NCBI GenBank assembly: GCA_040772685.1
Contig: JAXGXQ010000008.1
Span: 1 to 64,000 of the forward strand
From: JAXGXQ01 sp040772685
GTDB taxonomy: Bacteria; Bacillota; Clostridia; Saccharofermentanales; UBA5734
Length of the DNA stretch: 64,000 bases
Direction: 5' to 3'
Of the stretch, positions 45,069 through 55,200 are shown piece by piece. Position numbers and translations under genes: made by a program. The notes beneath the pieces are model-generated. The model had not been told where the DNA came from, searched no databases, and was given only the letters and a program-made list of their open reading frames with translations. The stretch's first letter is position 1. Each line of letters starts with the position of its first letter.

Positions 45069-46118
45069 TTAACTTTCAGAAGAATCGTCAGCTTTTTTTG
45101 CTTCAGCTTCAGCCATGGTTTCTGTTTTAGCATCATTTTCTGTTTCAGCGTCGTCTTCTGTTTCAGTGGCGGCGGTTTCATCTTCTGACTGTTCGCGGAA
45201 GAAATCTGTTTCCGGCTGGCCGGTAATGTTGAAATCGAGTTTATCTGTGTCGTCAACAGGTTCGGGCAGCGGATGTTTGTTGACATGTGAGCGGATCAGC
45301 AGCAGGCCGGCCAAACCACCGAGAACCATCACCGCAGAAAGAACCATCGAAACTCTGATTGAAGTGCCTGGTACATAGAGCGCGTCCGTGCGGATGCTTT
45401 CGACAAAAAAGCGGGTGATGCCGTAACCGATCAGGTAGCTGAAGAGCGTGGTATAAGGGCGTTTGCTGCGGCGGCGGATTACAAGCAGAATTATAAACAG
45501 CGCCATGTTGGCGAGGAATTCATAGAGGAAAGTTGGATGCACCGGCAGCTTGGGATCAAGCGAGGCGCCGTTGAGCATGTTCAAGTAGCGGGTAGTTTCG
45601 TTGCTGATCATGCCCCAGGGCAATGTAGTATTGGTGCCAAACGCTTCCTGGTTGAAGAAGTTGCCCCAGCGGCCAATCGCCTGCCCGAGCGGCACATAGA
45701 CAATCAGGAAATCGGCAACACGGGAAAATGGAATTTTTTTGAAGCGGGCAACCAGCCAGGCTGCCAGCACCCCGCCGATAACGCCGCCATAAAAGGCCAG
45801 GCCGCCGGTGCGGGTATCTAAGATCAGCAGCAGATTATCGCGGTACATCGGCCACTGAAAAGCAACGTAGTAAAGCCGGGCAAAAATGATCATCGCCGGG
45901 ATAATCGCGATGTAAATGTCGAGCACATTGTCAGGGTTGAGTCCATGGAAACGGGAATGGCGCAATGAAAGGTAAAGGCAGAGCAGAATTGCCGAAGCGA
46001 TCAGCAGACCATACCAGTAAATTGAAATTGAGCCGATTTGAAAAGCAATGCGGTTAATTTCCAGGTTTTCAATGCCCAGGCCGGGAAAATTTACGAAATA
46101 TGTGGTGTCAGGTAACAT
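45069..46118 (-). CDS. lgt: Prolipoprotein diacylglyceryl transferase
   Basis: Attaches diacylglycerol to the lipobox cysteine of prolipoproteins at the membrane. Seven hydrophobic segments, the signature GRWGNFFNQEAFG and GLAFYGGVIGG are present. At 349 aa it is longer than usual because of an acidic C-terminal tail of about 60 residues rich in Glu, Asp, Ala and Thr, coded by short repeats. GGAGG before the ATG. The start overlaps the M16 peptidase gene by 11 nt. Its substrates in the window include the lipoproteins at 17.9 and 63 kb. Confidence 0.94.
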   Translation of the reverse strand: MLPDTTYFVNFPGLGIENLEINRIAFQIGSISIYWYGLLIASAILLCLYLSLRHSRFHGLNPDNVLDIYIAIIPAMIIFARLYYVAFQWPMYRDNLLLILDTRTGGLAFYGGVIGGVLAAWLVARFKKIPFSRVADFLIVYVPLGQAIGRWGNFFNQEAFGTNTTLPWGMISNETTRYLNMLNGASLDPKLPVHPTFLYEFLANMALFIILLVIRRRSKRPYTTLFSYLIGYGITRFFVESIRTDALYVPGTSIRVSMVLSAVMVLGGLAGLLLIRSHVNKHPLPEPVDDTDKLDFNITGQPETDFFREQSEDETAATETEDDAETENDAKTETMAEAEAKKADDSSES

Positions 46119-47439
46119 TCACTTGACCTCCAAGCGGATTAACTATACTCAAGCTGTAGCTTTCAGGGTTACCGATAAAAGCGAAGGACTCGCGTAAATC
46201 AGCAAGTTCAATTTTATCATAAATCAGCGGGTAGTCGAATAAATCGACCGGGTAAAGATTACAACGAGCCTGAACCATGCCGCTGTAATCGATTGAATCG
46301 AGCGCACGCAGAAAATCGCCGGCGGCAGCTCGCTTTTGAATATCGAACAGCTTGGCGTCCAGCCCGGCGTTCCATTGGGACACCAGCAGTTCGATCAGGC
46401 GGCGTCCGGCTTGCTCCGGTTTTTCAGATTCGCCGCCGGCCACCGCAAAACCGAAATCGGCATCGCAGGTGTATTGAGCGGAGAACGAGTCGTGAATCAG
46501 GCCTTCATTGAGCAGAGTTTCGTGAATAGCTGAAGCCTCTGACAAAAGAGTGTCGAAAACAAGCCGGCCGGCACGCTGGCGGGCTGCCAGATCACGCCCC
46601 CGCAGTCGCTCTCTGCCCGGCAGGGGATCCTTAATGCCTACCAGAAAAGAAGCGGTCCTGACGTCCATCGCCCGGACGTTGTCGGCGGCGAACGGCAACG
46701 GCTGTTCTATAACTGGTACAGCCGAGGGCAGTTCGATTTTCTCTGCCGGCAGAAGCGGTTCGAGCAAACGCAGAATCTTTTCGGCTTCCACATCACCGGC
46801 GATGGTCAGCGAAAGCGATGAGGGGTGGTAATAGTGATCGACAATAACCCGCAGATCAGCTTCAGTTATGGCATTGACTGAGGCGTGAGTGCCGCCGACA
46901 TCTATCCGCACCGGATGTTTAGCATAAAGCAATTCCAGCAGATCTGAGAACAGGCGGCTGTCGGGGTCATCGCGGTACATATCAAGCTCAGCCAGGATAA
47001 CCGGCCGTTCAGCCTCGATTCTCTCAGGGCTGATGTCGGGTTTGAGCAAAGCACGCAGATATTTGTTCAGCGGTTCGACAACTGAGCCGGTTGTTGAGAA
47101 ATAATACATGGTGTGCGTATGTGAAGTGTAGGCATTGGCACTGGCGCCGAGCCGGGAAAGACCTCCCAGCAGGCCGCCTTCATCATCGCGGGAGAAAATG
47201 CAGTGTTCGAGGAAATGAGCTGAGCCGGCTGGCACGCTGTAATCGCGTTCACCAACCCGGAAATCAGCGTGAATTGAACCAAAAGGCACAGTAACAGCAG
47301 CAAAACAGCGCGAAAAGCGCGGCCGCGGCAAAAGCTTAAGCATAAAGCCGGAGCTGTGGCGCCAGGTTTGTAAAAGATGCCCTGTCAGCGGATCCTGAGT
47401 TTCGGTCAAATAAAAATTTTTGACGGTATTTGTGAACAA
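46108..47439 (-). CDS. M16 family zinc peptidase (YmfH-like)
   Basis: A 443-aa inverzincin with an intact zinc motif HFLEH (residues 75-79) and the downstream Glu ligand in ILAELDMYRDDP (Glu151), so it should be catalytic. It resembles the YmfH half of the YmfF/YmfH pair that in Bacillus is linked to modification of elongation factor P. The other half is fused to RibF in the gene just upstream, and the two probably form a heterodimer. No efp gene is nearby. The 3' end overlaps lgt by 11 nt. Confidence 0.82.
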   Translation of the reverse strand: MFTNTVKNFYLTETQDPLTGHLLQTWRHSSGFMLKLLPRPRFSRCFAAVTVPFGSIHADFRVGERDYSVPAGSAHFLEHCIFSRDDEGGLLGGLSRLGASANAYTSHTHTMYYFSTTGSVVEPLNKYLRALLKPDISPERIEAERPVILAELDMYRDDPDSRLFSDLLELLYAKHPVRIDVGGTHASVNAITEADLRVIVDHYYHPSSLSLTIAGDVEAEKILRLLEPLLPAEKIELPSAVPVIEQPLPFAADNVRAMDVRTASFLVGIKDPLPGRERLRGRDLAARQRAGRLVFDTLLSEASAIHETLLNEGLIHDSFSAQYTCDADFGFAVAGGESEKPEQAGRRLIELLVSQWNAGLDAKLFDIQKRAAAGDFLRALDSIDYSGMVQARCNLYPVDLFDYPLIYDKIELADLRESFAFIGNPESYSLSIVNPLGGQVNVT

Positions 47440-47465
47440 AGCGGCACTCCTTTCAGGGGCTTCTG

Positions 47466-49769
47466 TTAGATTGTTTTTTCGGCAGCTGGCCCGGAACTCG
47501 CCTGAGGCTCAGCGGCAGCGTGTTTCGTTAAAATGTAACAGGTACGCAGATGCAAGCGGCCGGCGAGCTGCGCGATCTGTTCGGGCGTTACTGTCGCCAG
47601 CAGGGCCAGGCTGTCAGAAACACTGCGGCTGCTGCCGGTAACGCGGCTGCGCGGCAGTTGTTGCAACATGCGGGACAAATCGTCCCCGCGTGAGCGGATG
47701 CTGTGTTCAACCATTGTCAGGGCGCTGGCAAATATCCGAGGGTCATAGTTGCCTTCACGAATGCGCTCGACTTGAGCTTTCATTGCCTCTACTGCTGCCT
47801 CAACCTGATCGGGGCTGACTCCGGCCATGACAGTGAGTGAGGAAAGATAGCGCAAGGGCACAGAGAATACACTGTAGGCCAGGCCCATTTGCTCACGCAC
47901 CGTTTCGAACAGAAGCGAGTGAGCATCGCCGCCCAGAACACTGTTAAGAACAGCGCTGGTGTATGAAGCGAGCGAACTGTACGGCGGCATGCCGTCAAAA
48001 AAGAGTACAACTCTGGCTTGCTCAACATCACGCTCTTCGGTGACATCTTGTTGTTGTTCCACAACAAAAGGCGTTGGAGCCAGGCCGGGTACCAATACAA
48101 CCCGTTCTGAGCTGTCCGGAAGTTTGGCCATCAAGTCTATTACATGGGCCAAAAGTTCAGCGTCTATATCGCCGCCCAGATCAAGATTCAGCTCTGCCGT
48201 TTCCAGCAGTTCCCTGTAGGCTGTCTGCAAGTCAGCATCTGTGACCGCCATTACGTCTTCTGCCCGGCCTGTAGCCGGCAAGCCATGAGTCTGGCCGCCG
48301 CAGAACACGGCCAGACCCTGATCAAAGGCATATTGGGCGCGGTCGTTTTCACGGGCGTGAATTTCCATCAGCAGATTCTGGCGTTCGGTTGCGACAATTC
48401 GGGCGTCAAAATTGCCGTCCGCACTGCGCAGCGGGTCGAGCAGTATTTCAAACAGCAGATCAACAGTTTCGCTGAAGGGCGAGCTGCCATCGCTCCAGCG
48501 GCTGATGCCGTCACAGGAAAGGGTGGCTGCCAGAATATCACCCTGACGTTCAACATGATTATCGATAGAAGAGCCATACATTGCGTCCAGCGCCAAAGCC
48601 AGCGATTTGCGGTCAGGCAAACGGCGGCAGCCGGAAGTCAGTACCCGCAAAAGCAGGGCGATACGGGCGTTGCGGGAGGCAGACATCGGTAAGCGGAAGG
48701 AGAAAGCTGCGCCAGCCTGGACAAATCGGCGGGTACGGATCAGGTTGAGGCCGGCATTGCGCTGGTTTAGTACAACATACGGTTGCTCGGCATCACGGTG
48801 CCAATGCCGGGCATCTTCCAAATCCAAATGAATCTGATTAGTCATTTCTAATACAGAATCAAATTTAAGCTCCGGACGCATTCGTTCCAGAAACTGGACC
48901 TCGATATCACATTCATAAAGTTCAACATCAACATCCAGCAAGCAGGTTTCGATCAGTGGCTGAGTTTCACCCTGATGTATTGTCGGCCGGACACCGAAAT
49001 TGGTTACAGATTCATAAGTGCGTCCGTTGATAATAGTGCGGCTGGCGTAAACACCATAAGCAGGCTGAACGAGTCCAGTCGGAATACTGATATTAGCCGT
49101 TGGGAAACCAAGCGTATGGCCCAGGCCTTTCCCTCTTTTCACCTTGCCGGAAACGCTGAACGGCCGCCCCAGTAAACTGGCGGCCAACGGCAGCTCGCCT
49201 TCATAGATAGCTTTGCGGATGGCAGTGCTGGAAACGCGCTCACCAAAAAGTTCAATTTTGGGCACAACCACTACTCTAATGCCTTTGCCGGCAGCCCAGT
49301 TTTGCAGGAGTTCGACATCGCCGCGCGCGCCGCGGCCGAAGCGATAGTCGGGACCAACGACAATCAAACTGGTGCCAAGTGAATCGGCCAACACGGAATC
49401 GAGAAAGGTTTCCGGTTCAATTGCGGCATATTCAGCATCAAAATTCTGCAGGCAAATTTCGCTGACACCTAAGCTGTGCAGCAGATCTAACCGGTCATCC
49501 AGTGTTGAGATATAATCGGAAAACGGTGTTTCCTGCTGCAGAACCGCGCCGGGGTGTTCGGTAAAGGTATAAATGGCAGGCCGGCAGCCGTGGATCTGAC
49601 ATTCATGTAAAAGAGTCTGAATCAGCTCTTTGTGGCCAATGTGGACACCGTCAAAAAATCCGAGGCCGATACCTCGTGGAGCGGAATTTGTTTTACCGTT
49701 TTTATTCGTCAAGATTTTCAAGGTCGGCAAATATCCTTTCCGCGGCCAACTGGAGTTGTCCGCCTTCAT
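47466..49769 (-). CDS. Fusion: riboflavin kinase/FAD synthetase (RibF) + M16 peptidase-like (YmfF-like)
   Basis: One uninterrupted 767-aa frame. Residues about 30-325 are a complete RibF: adenylyltransferase GFFDGVHIGH and SSTAIRKAI, then the kinase domain with GLGHTLGFPTANI, NFGVRPT and ETCLLD. Residues about 328-767 match the M16 fold of YmfF (LNQRNAGLNLI..., LLRVLTSGCRRLPDRKSLALALDAMYGSS, shown in part), without an HxxEH zinc motif, so this half is non-catalytic. The junction is near 48790. It follows truB, the normal place for ribF, and precedes the catalytic M16 gene. The ATG at 49769 lies inside truB without a ribosome site; TTG starts near 49721 follow AAAGGA and may be used instead. 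Confidence 0.88.
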   Translation of the reverse strand: MKADNSSWPRKGYLPTLKILTNKNGKTNSAPRGIGLGFFDGVHIGHKELIQTLLHECQIHGCRPAIYTFTEHPGAVLQQETPFSDYISTLDDRLDLLHSLGVSEICLQNFDAEYAAIEPETFLDSVLADSLGTSLIVVGPDYRFGRGARGDVELLQNWAAGKGIRVVVVPKIELFGERVSSTAIRKAIYEGELPLAASLLGRPFSVSGKVKRGKGLGHTLGFPTANISIPTGLVQPAYGVYASRTIINGRTYESVTNFGVRPTIHQGETQPLIETCLLDVDVELYECDIEVQFLERMRPELKFDSVLEMTNQIHLDLEDARHWHRDAEQPYVVLNQRNAGLNLIRTRRFVQAGAAFSFRLPMSASRNARIALLLRVLTSGCRRLPDRKSLALALDAMYGSSIDNHVERQGDILAATLSCDGISRWSDGSSPFSETVDLLFEILLDPLRSADGNFDARIVATERQNLLMEIHARENDRAQYAFDQGLAVFCGGQTHGLPATGRAEDVMAVTDADLQTAYRELLETAELNLDLGGDIDAELLAHVIDLMAKLPDSSERVVLVPGLAPTPFVVEQQQDVTEERDVEQARVVLFFDGMPPYSSLASYTSAVLNSVLGGDAHSLLFETVREQMGLAYSVFSVPLRYLSSLTVMAGVSPDQVEAAVEAMKAQVERIREGNYDPRIFASALTMVEHSIRSRGDDLSRMLQQLPRSRVTGSSRSVSDSLALLATVTPEQIAQLAGRLHLRTCYILTKHAAAEPQASSGPAAEKTI

Positions 49770-50769
49770 TTATGCTTAAGCGGCCAAGTCCGGTGAAGCC
49801 GGACGGCCCGAATACAGTAACAATACAAGGTTTAGCGGCCTTTGCTCTGTCGTCAGCAACACCTGCAGGGTCGGCAAATCCGCATACCGGCGGTACGGAA
49901 TCGATGTTTCCACCAGTGGCTTGATCGGCCGGCAGGTCGATAACTTGTCCTTGAACTAAGCGCCGGGCTTGCTCGGCAGTCAGATTCAGGCATGGGTAGC
50001 CGGCAAAAGCCTGCTCAACCGGCAGCAGTGGCAACGGCAATTTCGCTGCCAGCGCGTCTGTGAGCTCGTTCCAGGAGTGTGCTTCCGCCAGGGTAAAAGG
50101 GCCCGTCTGGACCCGGCGCAAGGCTTCAGCATGTGCCAGTAATCCCGTAGTGCGGCCGGCGGTTTCAGCCAAAGCGCGAATGTAGGTGCCTTTAGCGCAA
50201 TGAATGTGGGCATCGGCATACAACCCGGTTTCATCGCGCACAATACCAAGCGTATCCGCCCGAAAAACCTTCATTGGCCGGCTGCGGCGTTCCACGGTTT
50301 TTCCGGCCCGGGCATATTTATACAATGGCTGCCCGTCAACCTTAACTGCGGAGTACAGCGGCGGCAATTGTTCAGTCAGTTCTGTCAGGCTGCTGATCGC
50401 CGCGCGGATCGGCGCGTAATCAGCCGCTTCCAGTTCTGAGAGCTCCGTATCTGTCAGCTCGCGTTCCCGGGTTATGGTGCCGGTGGGGTCCATGGTGTCG
50501 GTTTCGCTGCCGAAACGGATACGTACAACATAAGTTTTATCGTAATTGTCCATGTAGGCAACCGCACGGGTGGCGCGGCCGATCACAATTGGCAGCAGGC
50601 CTGTGGCAAACGGGTCAAGTGTGCCGCAATGGCCGACCCGGCGCAGGCCGTATAGCTGACGTGCTTTGGAAACTACCAGAAATGAAGTGACACCCGCAGG
50701 TTTGTTGACCAGCAAAATACCGCCTGTCACGGTTTTGCGAGTAGCAGAACCCGCATCAGCGGCGCTCAT
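49702..50769 (-). CDS. truB: tRNA pseudouridine-55 synthase TruB
   Basis: Makes pseudouridine 55 in tRNA. The catalytic Asp lies in GHCGTLDPFATGLLP; KTYVVRIRFGSETDTMD and CAKGTYIRAL are typical. At 355 aa it is about 50 longer than usual, with an Ala/Asp-rich insert in the C-terminal PUA-like part (about residues 285-320). Its ATG overlaps the nrnA stop by four nt, and its 3' end overlaps the open frame of the ribF fusion by up to 68 nt. Confidence 0.94.
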   Translation of the reverse strand: MSAADAGSATRKTVTGGILLVNKPAGVTSFLVVSKARQLYGLRRVGHCGTLDPFATGLLPIVIGRATRAVAYMDNYDKTYVVRIRFGSETDTMDPTGTITRERELTDTELSELEAADYAPIRAAISSLTELTEQLPPLYSAVKVDGQPLYKYARAGKTVERRSRPMKVFRADTLGIVRDETGLYADAHIHCAKGTYIRALAETAGRTTGLLAHAEALRRVQTGPFTLAEAHSWNELTDALAAKLPLPLLPVEQAFAGYPCLNLTAEQARRLVQGQVIDLPADQATGGNIDSVPPVCGFADPAGVADDRAKAAKPCIVTVFGPSGFTGLGRLSINEGGQLQLAAERIFADLENLDE

Positions 50770-51794
50770 TTTGACTTTCCTTTTTGGATAAAGTCAGTTG
50801 CTTCCTCAAGAATCAGCTCAGCGCCTTCTTCCAGATTCACATTGGTCAGAGTCAGGCCGGCTGCCCTGACATGGCCGCCGCCCTCGAACAGGCAGGCGAA
50901 TTCGGCCGCGTTGAAGTTCTCGTTGCTGCGGATATTAACGCGGATTGAGCCATCCATCTGTTCGCGCAGCAAAAACGCGACTTCCACACCTTCGGCATTG
51001 CGCAGCTGGCCAACCAGGCCATCAAGGTCCTCATCCAGCGCCCCGAGTTTTTCCATTAAACCTGCGGGCACCATGCCAAGCGCAATTCGGCCGTCGAGCT
51101 CGAAACGGGCTTTATTCAGCACTGCCCCGGCTAATTGCAGGCGCGGTCTGCTGGTGCGATAAAACATAATGAAGTTCAGGTTTGCCAAGTCTACAGGCCA
51201 GGCCATCAGCTGGGAGGCAACCCGGAACGTGCGGGCGGTTGTATTGGCAAAGCCAAAGCTGCCGGTGTCAGAAATCAGCGCGGCCATCAGGCAGGTAGCG
51301 ATCGGGTAATCTAGCAGCTCCTGCTCGGTTTTTTCTTCCAGGCACTTGACCAAAGCATAAATCAGCTCACCGGTAGCGGCAGCTGTTATGTCGATCAGGC
51401 GCAGATCGCCCGTAGGGTCGGAAGAAGCATGGTGATCAACCACAGCGTGCAGCGGTGCGTCCTCATACAGTTGACGGCGGCGGCCGACCCTGACCGAGTC
51501 AGCGCAATCAACCGCAAATGCCAGTTTCTGGCAGGCGGCTAAAGCTTCAGCATCGGCTTCGTCAAAAACCCTCACCTGGTCACTGCCCGGCAGGAAAAGC
51601 AGCTTTTGCTGTTGCTTTTCGTCAACCAGTACCAGGCTGTTGATATTAAGTTTGCTCAGAGTGAGAAACAGCGCCTGGGCTGAGCCAAGCGCGTCTCCGT
51701 CTGCCCCGACATGCGGGTAGATAATCACCAGGCTGTTATCCTGGCCCTCAAATGTTAACAATAAATCAGCAATACGCTGGAGTTCTTCAGACAT
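50766..51794 (-). CDS. nrnA: DHH phosphoesterase NrnA (nanoRNase/pAp phosphatase)
   Basis: Degrades short oligoribonucleotides and pAp. DHH-family metal motifs are present: VGADGDALGS, FAVDCADS and VVDHHASSDPT, followed by the C-terminal DHHA1 motif GGGHVRAAG. The frame opens at 51830, but a GGAGG stands seven nt before the ATG at 51794, which also overlaps the rbfA stop; I take that start (342 aa). The rbfA-nrnA-truB order is common in Firmicutes. Confidence 0.92.
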   Translation of the reverse strand: MSEELQRIADLLLTFEGQDNSLVIIYPHVGADGDALGSAQALFLTLSKLNINSLVLVDEKQQQKLLFLPGSDQVRVFDEADAEALAACQKLAFAVDCADSVRVGRRRQLYEDAPLHAVVDHHASSDPTGDLRLIDITAAATGELIYALVKCLEEKTEQELLDYPIATCLMAALISDTGSFGFANTTARTFRVASQLMAWPVDLANLNFIMFYRTSRPRLQLAGAVLNKARFELDGRIALGMVPAGLMEKLGALDEDLDGLVGQLRNAEGVEVAFLLREQMDGSIRVNIRSNENFNAAEFACLFEGGGHVRAAGLTLTNVNLEEGAELILEEATDFIQKGKSK

Positions 51795-52260
51795 CAATGT
51801 CCTCCGTGTTTTCGACTTCAGGTGCCGCATCTTCGGTTACGACTGCCTCTGTTGCCTCCTCAGCCTCTGCTGCCTCATCGGCCTCATCTGCCTTTTCCGT
51901 GTCATTCTCAGCTGAATTGGAAGCAGGTTTCAGCTCATCGATCAGCTTTGACAGATGGAAGGCATAGGCTATGGAATCGTCCAGAATGAAGTGAAGTTCG
52001 GGGGCAATCCGCAAGCGGACCCGGCGTACGAGTTCGCGGCGGATAAACCCGGAAGCGCTTTTCAGGGCTTCCAGGGCTTCTGCCTGTTTTTGTTCGTCAC
52101 CGAGCACACTGATATATATCTGGGCGTGGGAGAGGTCACGCGAAGCGCGTACCTGAACCACGGAAACCAAGCCGGACAACCGGGGGTCTTTGATGTCTGT
52201 CTGCAGGATCCTTGCGATCGCCGAGCGAATTTCGTCGCCGACTCGATCAGCCCGTCTCAT
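51787..52260 (-). CDS. rbfA: Ribosome-binding factor A
   Basis: Late maturation factor of the 30S subunit, a KH-like fold. It opens RRADRVGDEIRSAIARIL and has DLSHAQIYISVLG, typical of RbfA. The core takes about 115 residues; a further about 40 residues form an acidic Glu/Ala/Asp-rich tail absent from most relatives. AAAGGAG at the infB 3' end serves the ATG. Confidence 0.93.
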   Translation of the reverse strand: MRRADRVGDEIRSAIARILQTDIKDPRLSGLVSVVQVRASRDLSHAQIYISVLGDEQKQAEALEALKSASGFIRRELVRRVRLRIAPELHFILDDSIAYAFHLSKLIDELKPASNSAENDTEKADEADEAAEAEEATEAVVTEDAAPEVENTEDIDV

Positions 52261-52266
52261 GACAGA

Positions 52267-55200
52267 TCAGCTCCTTTCGATTTGTTTCATCTCGAAGGCC
52301 TCAATAATGTCGCCTTCTTTAATGTCGTTGAAGCGTTCAACGCTCAAACCGCATTCGTAGCCGGCAGCGACTTCGCGGACATCGTCCTTAAAGCGCTTGA
52401 GGGAAGAAAGCTTGCCCTCATGAATGACTATGCCGTCGCGTACGACGCGGATGTCAGTATTACGCACAATTTTGCCGTCTGTGACATAGGCGCCGCCGAT
52501 AGTACCAACACCGCTGGCCTTGAATGTCTGACGAATTTCGGCGTGGCCGGTAACAACTTCTTTAAACTCAGGAGCCAGCATGCCTTTCATGGCAGCTTCA
52601 ATGTCCTCGATGGCGTTGTAGATGACGCGGTACATGCGCATATCAACACCGGTATCGGCTGCCATATCAATGACATTCGCGGCCGGCCGGACGTTGAAGC
52701 CGATTACGATAGCGTTGGAAACATCAGCCAGCCGGATATCGGACTCGGTTATCGCACCGACACCGCCATGGATTACATTTACCCGGACTTCTTCGCCCGC
52801 GTTGTTCAGTTTTTCCAGCGACTGGATCACAGCCTCGACGCTGCCTTGGACGTCAGCCTTGACAATGATGTTGAGATCCTTGACCTCGCCGGTTGCCATT
52901 TGTGAGTAGAGGTTTTCCAGCGACATACGTGAGCTGGTGCGCAGCTGCTGTTCGCGGCTGTCGCTGCGGCGGCGGTCAGCCAGAGCACGGGCTTCCTTCT
53001 CGTCAGTGACTACGTAGAAAATATCGCCCGCTTCAGGCACTTCAGGCAGCCCGAGAATCTCGACCGGGATTGAAGGCCCGGCTTTTTTAACGTTCTTGCC
53101 TTTGTCATCGATCATGGCACGTACGCGGCCGAAGGTCGCGCCGGCAACCAATGTATCGCCCATGCGCAGAGTGCCGCGCTGAACCAGAACAGTTGCGACA
53201 GCGCCGCGGTTTTTATCCAGCTTCGCTTCGATTACGGTACCTTTGGCCTGCCTGTCAGGGTCGGCCTTAAGTTCCATAACATCCGCTGTCAGCAGAACCA
53301 TTTCCAGCAGTTCGTCGATGCCTTGTCCGGTTTTGGCGGAAACAGGCACCATAACTGTAGTGCCGCCCCACTCTTCCGGAATCAGTTCATATTTCGAGAG
53401 TTCCTGCTTGACGCGGTCGAGGTTTGCGCCTTCTTTATCGATTTTATTGATCGCTACAATAATTTCGGTATCCGCGGCCCGGGCGTGATTGATGGCTTCA
53501 ACAGTCTGCGGCATTACACCGTCGTCTGCAGCAACAACCAGGATGGCGATGTCGGTTACCTGGGCGCCGCGGGCACGCATGGTGGTGAACGCCTCATGGC
53601 CAGGGGTATCCAGGAAGGTGATTTCGCGGTCTTTTGCGCAAACAGTGTATGCGCCGATGTGCTGGGTAATGCCGCCGGCCTCGCCGGAAACAACATTAGC
53701 AGAGCGGAAACGGTCAAGTATGGAAGTTTTGCCGTGGTCGACGTGGCCCATAACAACCACTACCGGCGGACGCGGCTTGAGCTTGCTGACATCGTCTTCA
53801 GAATCGTCGAAGAGTTTTTCTTCAGCGGTTACAGTTACCAGTTTCTCAGCGGTAATGCCGTATTCTTCAGCAATTAAAGCAGCAGTATCAAAATCAATTT
53901 CCTGATTGACTGTAGCCATAACGCCCAGTTTGATCAAGCGCTTGATTACATCAGCCGAGGTTTTTTTGATAGCTTCGGCAAATTCTTTAACGGTAAGGCT
54001 TTCCGGCAGCTTGACGTTGGTCAGAACCGCACGCACCACAGGAGCTGAACGCTGTTGCTGTGCGCCTCTGCGGCCGCCGCGGCGTCCTCTGCCCCGTCCA
54101 CCCGCCGGGTTATATAGCGTATCGAGCAGAGTTTCGTCTTTAAGCGCCTTGGAAACGCCTTCGCCGGAAATAACTGCTGCTTGTTCTTTCAGTTTATGAT
54201 GCTTGTCACGCGGGTTTTCCATGCCGGGTTTCGGCTGTTCCCGCCGCGGTTGACGTTTATCGTCAGTTCTCTTGCGATCAACACCGCCGCGGTTGGCAAA
54301 ACCGGGGCGCTGGAGTTCAGAAACAGCTTCGCTTAGCGGATCGGCCGGACGTGCCGGGCGCTGGCCGCCTTGCGGCCTGCCGCTGTTGTATGCCGGACGG
54401 TCGCCTTGCGGGCGGGGTGTACCACTGTAGGGACGGCTGCCCTGCTGGCGCGGTGCGCCGGAATAAGGACGATCACCTTGCGGACGGTCACCCTGGGGGC
54501 GATCGCTCTGAGGGCGGTCACCATACGGACGCTGGCCTTGTTGCGGGCGGTCGCCATAGGGACGCTGGCCCTGTTGCGGGCGGTCGCCATAAGGACGCTG
54601 GCCCTGGCCCTGCGGACGGTCGCCTTGCGGGCGGTCACCAAAAGAACGCTGGCCTTGCGGACGGTCGCCATATGGGCGCTGTCCCTGCTGCGTACGGCCT
54701 TGCTGTGGGCGCTGGCCTTGTGCTGATTGCGGGCGGTCACCCTGCGTGGAGGCAGGTTGTCTGGCGGCTGGTGCGTCGGCAGACCTGGCAGCCGGGGCTT
54801 GTGCCTGGGCGGCTGGTGCCTGGGACTGAGCAGCCGGTGCCTGGGTTGCGGGTGCCTGGGCAGCCGGCGGCTGAGCTGCGGGTGCCTGGGCCGCTGCCGG
54901 TTCAGTCTTCGCTGCCGGAGCTTTTGCCGCCGGCACGGATTCTGTGGCGGCAGCAACGGCGGGTACTGTTGCAGGTGCGGATATATCAGCCGGTTTTTCA
55001 GCTGCCGGCTTGTCAGTTTTAGCTGGAGCAGCAGGTACCGGAGCTGCTGCCGGGGTTTCTGGTGTCGCTGTCTTTTCAGCGGCAGCCGGTGCTTTGGCGG
55101 CAGCGGCTGCAGTCTCAGCTGCGGCAGGCGCTTCTCCTGCGCTCGCTTTTTCAGCCTGCGAGGCTTCTTCATCAGCCGCTTTCTTAGGCCGACGGGCCCT

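Noticed and set aside
54380..54760. CRISPR-like array in the 33-bp repeats
   Set aside because: Repeats are adjoining without unique spacers and translate in frame as part of IF-2.
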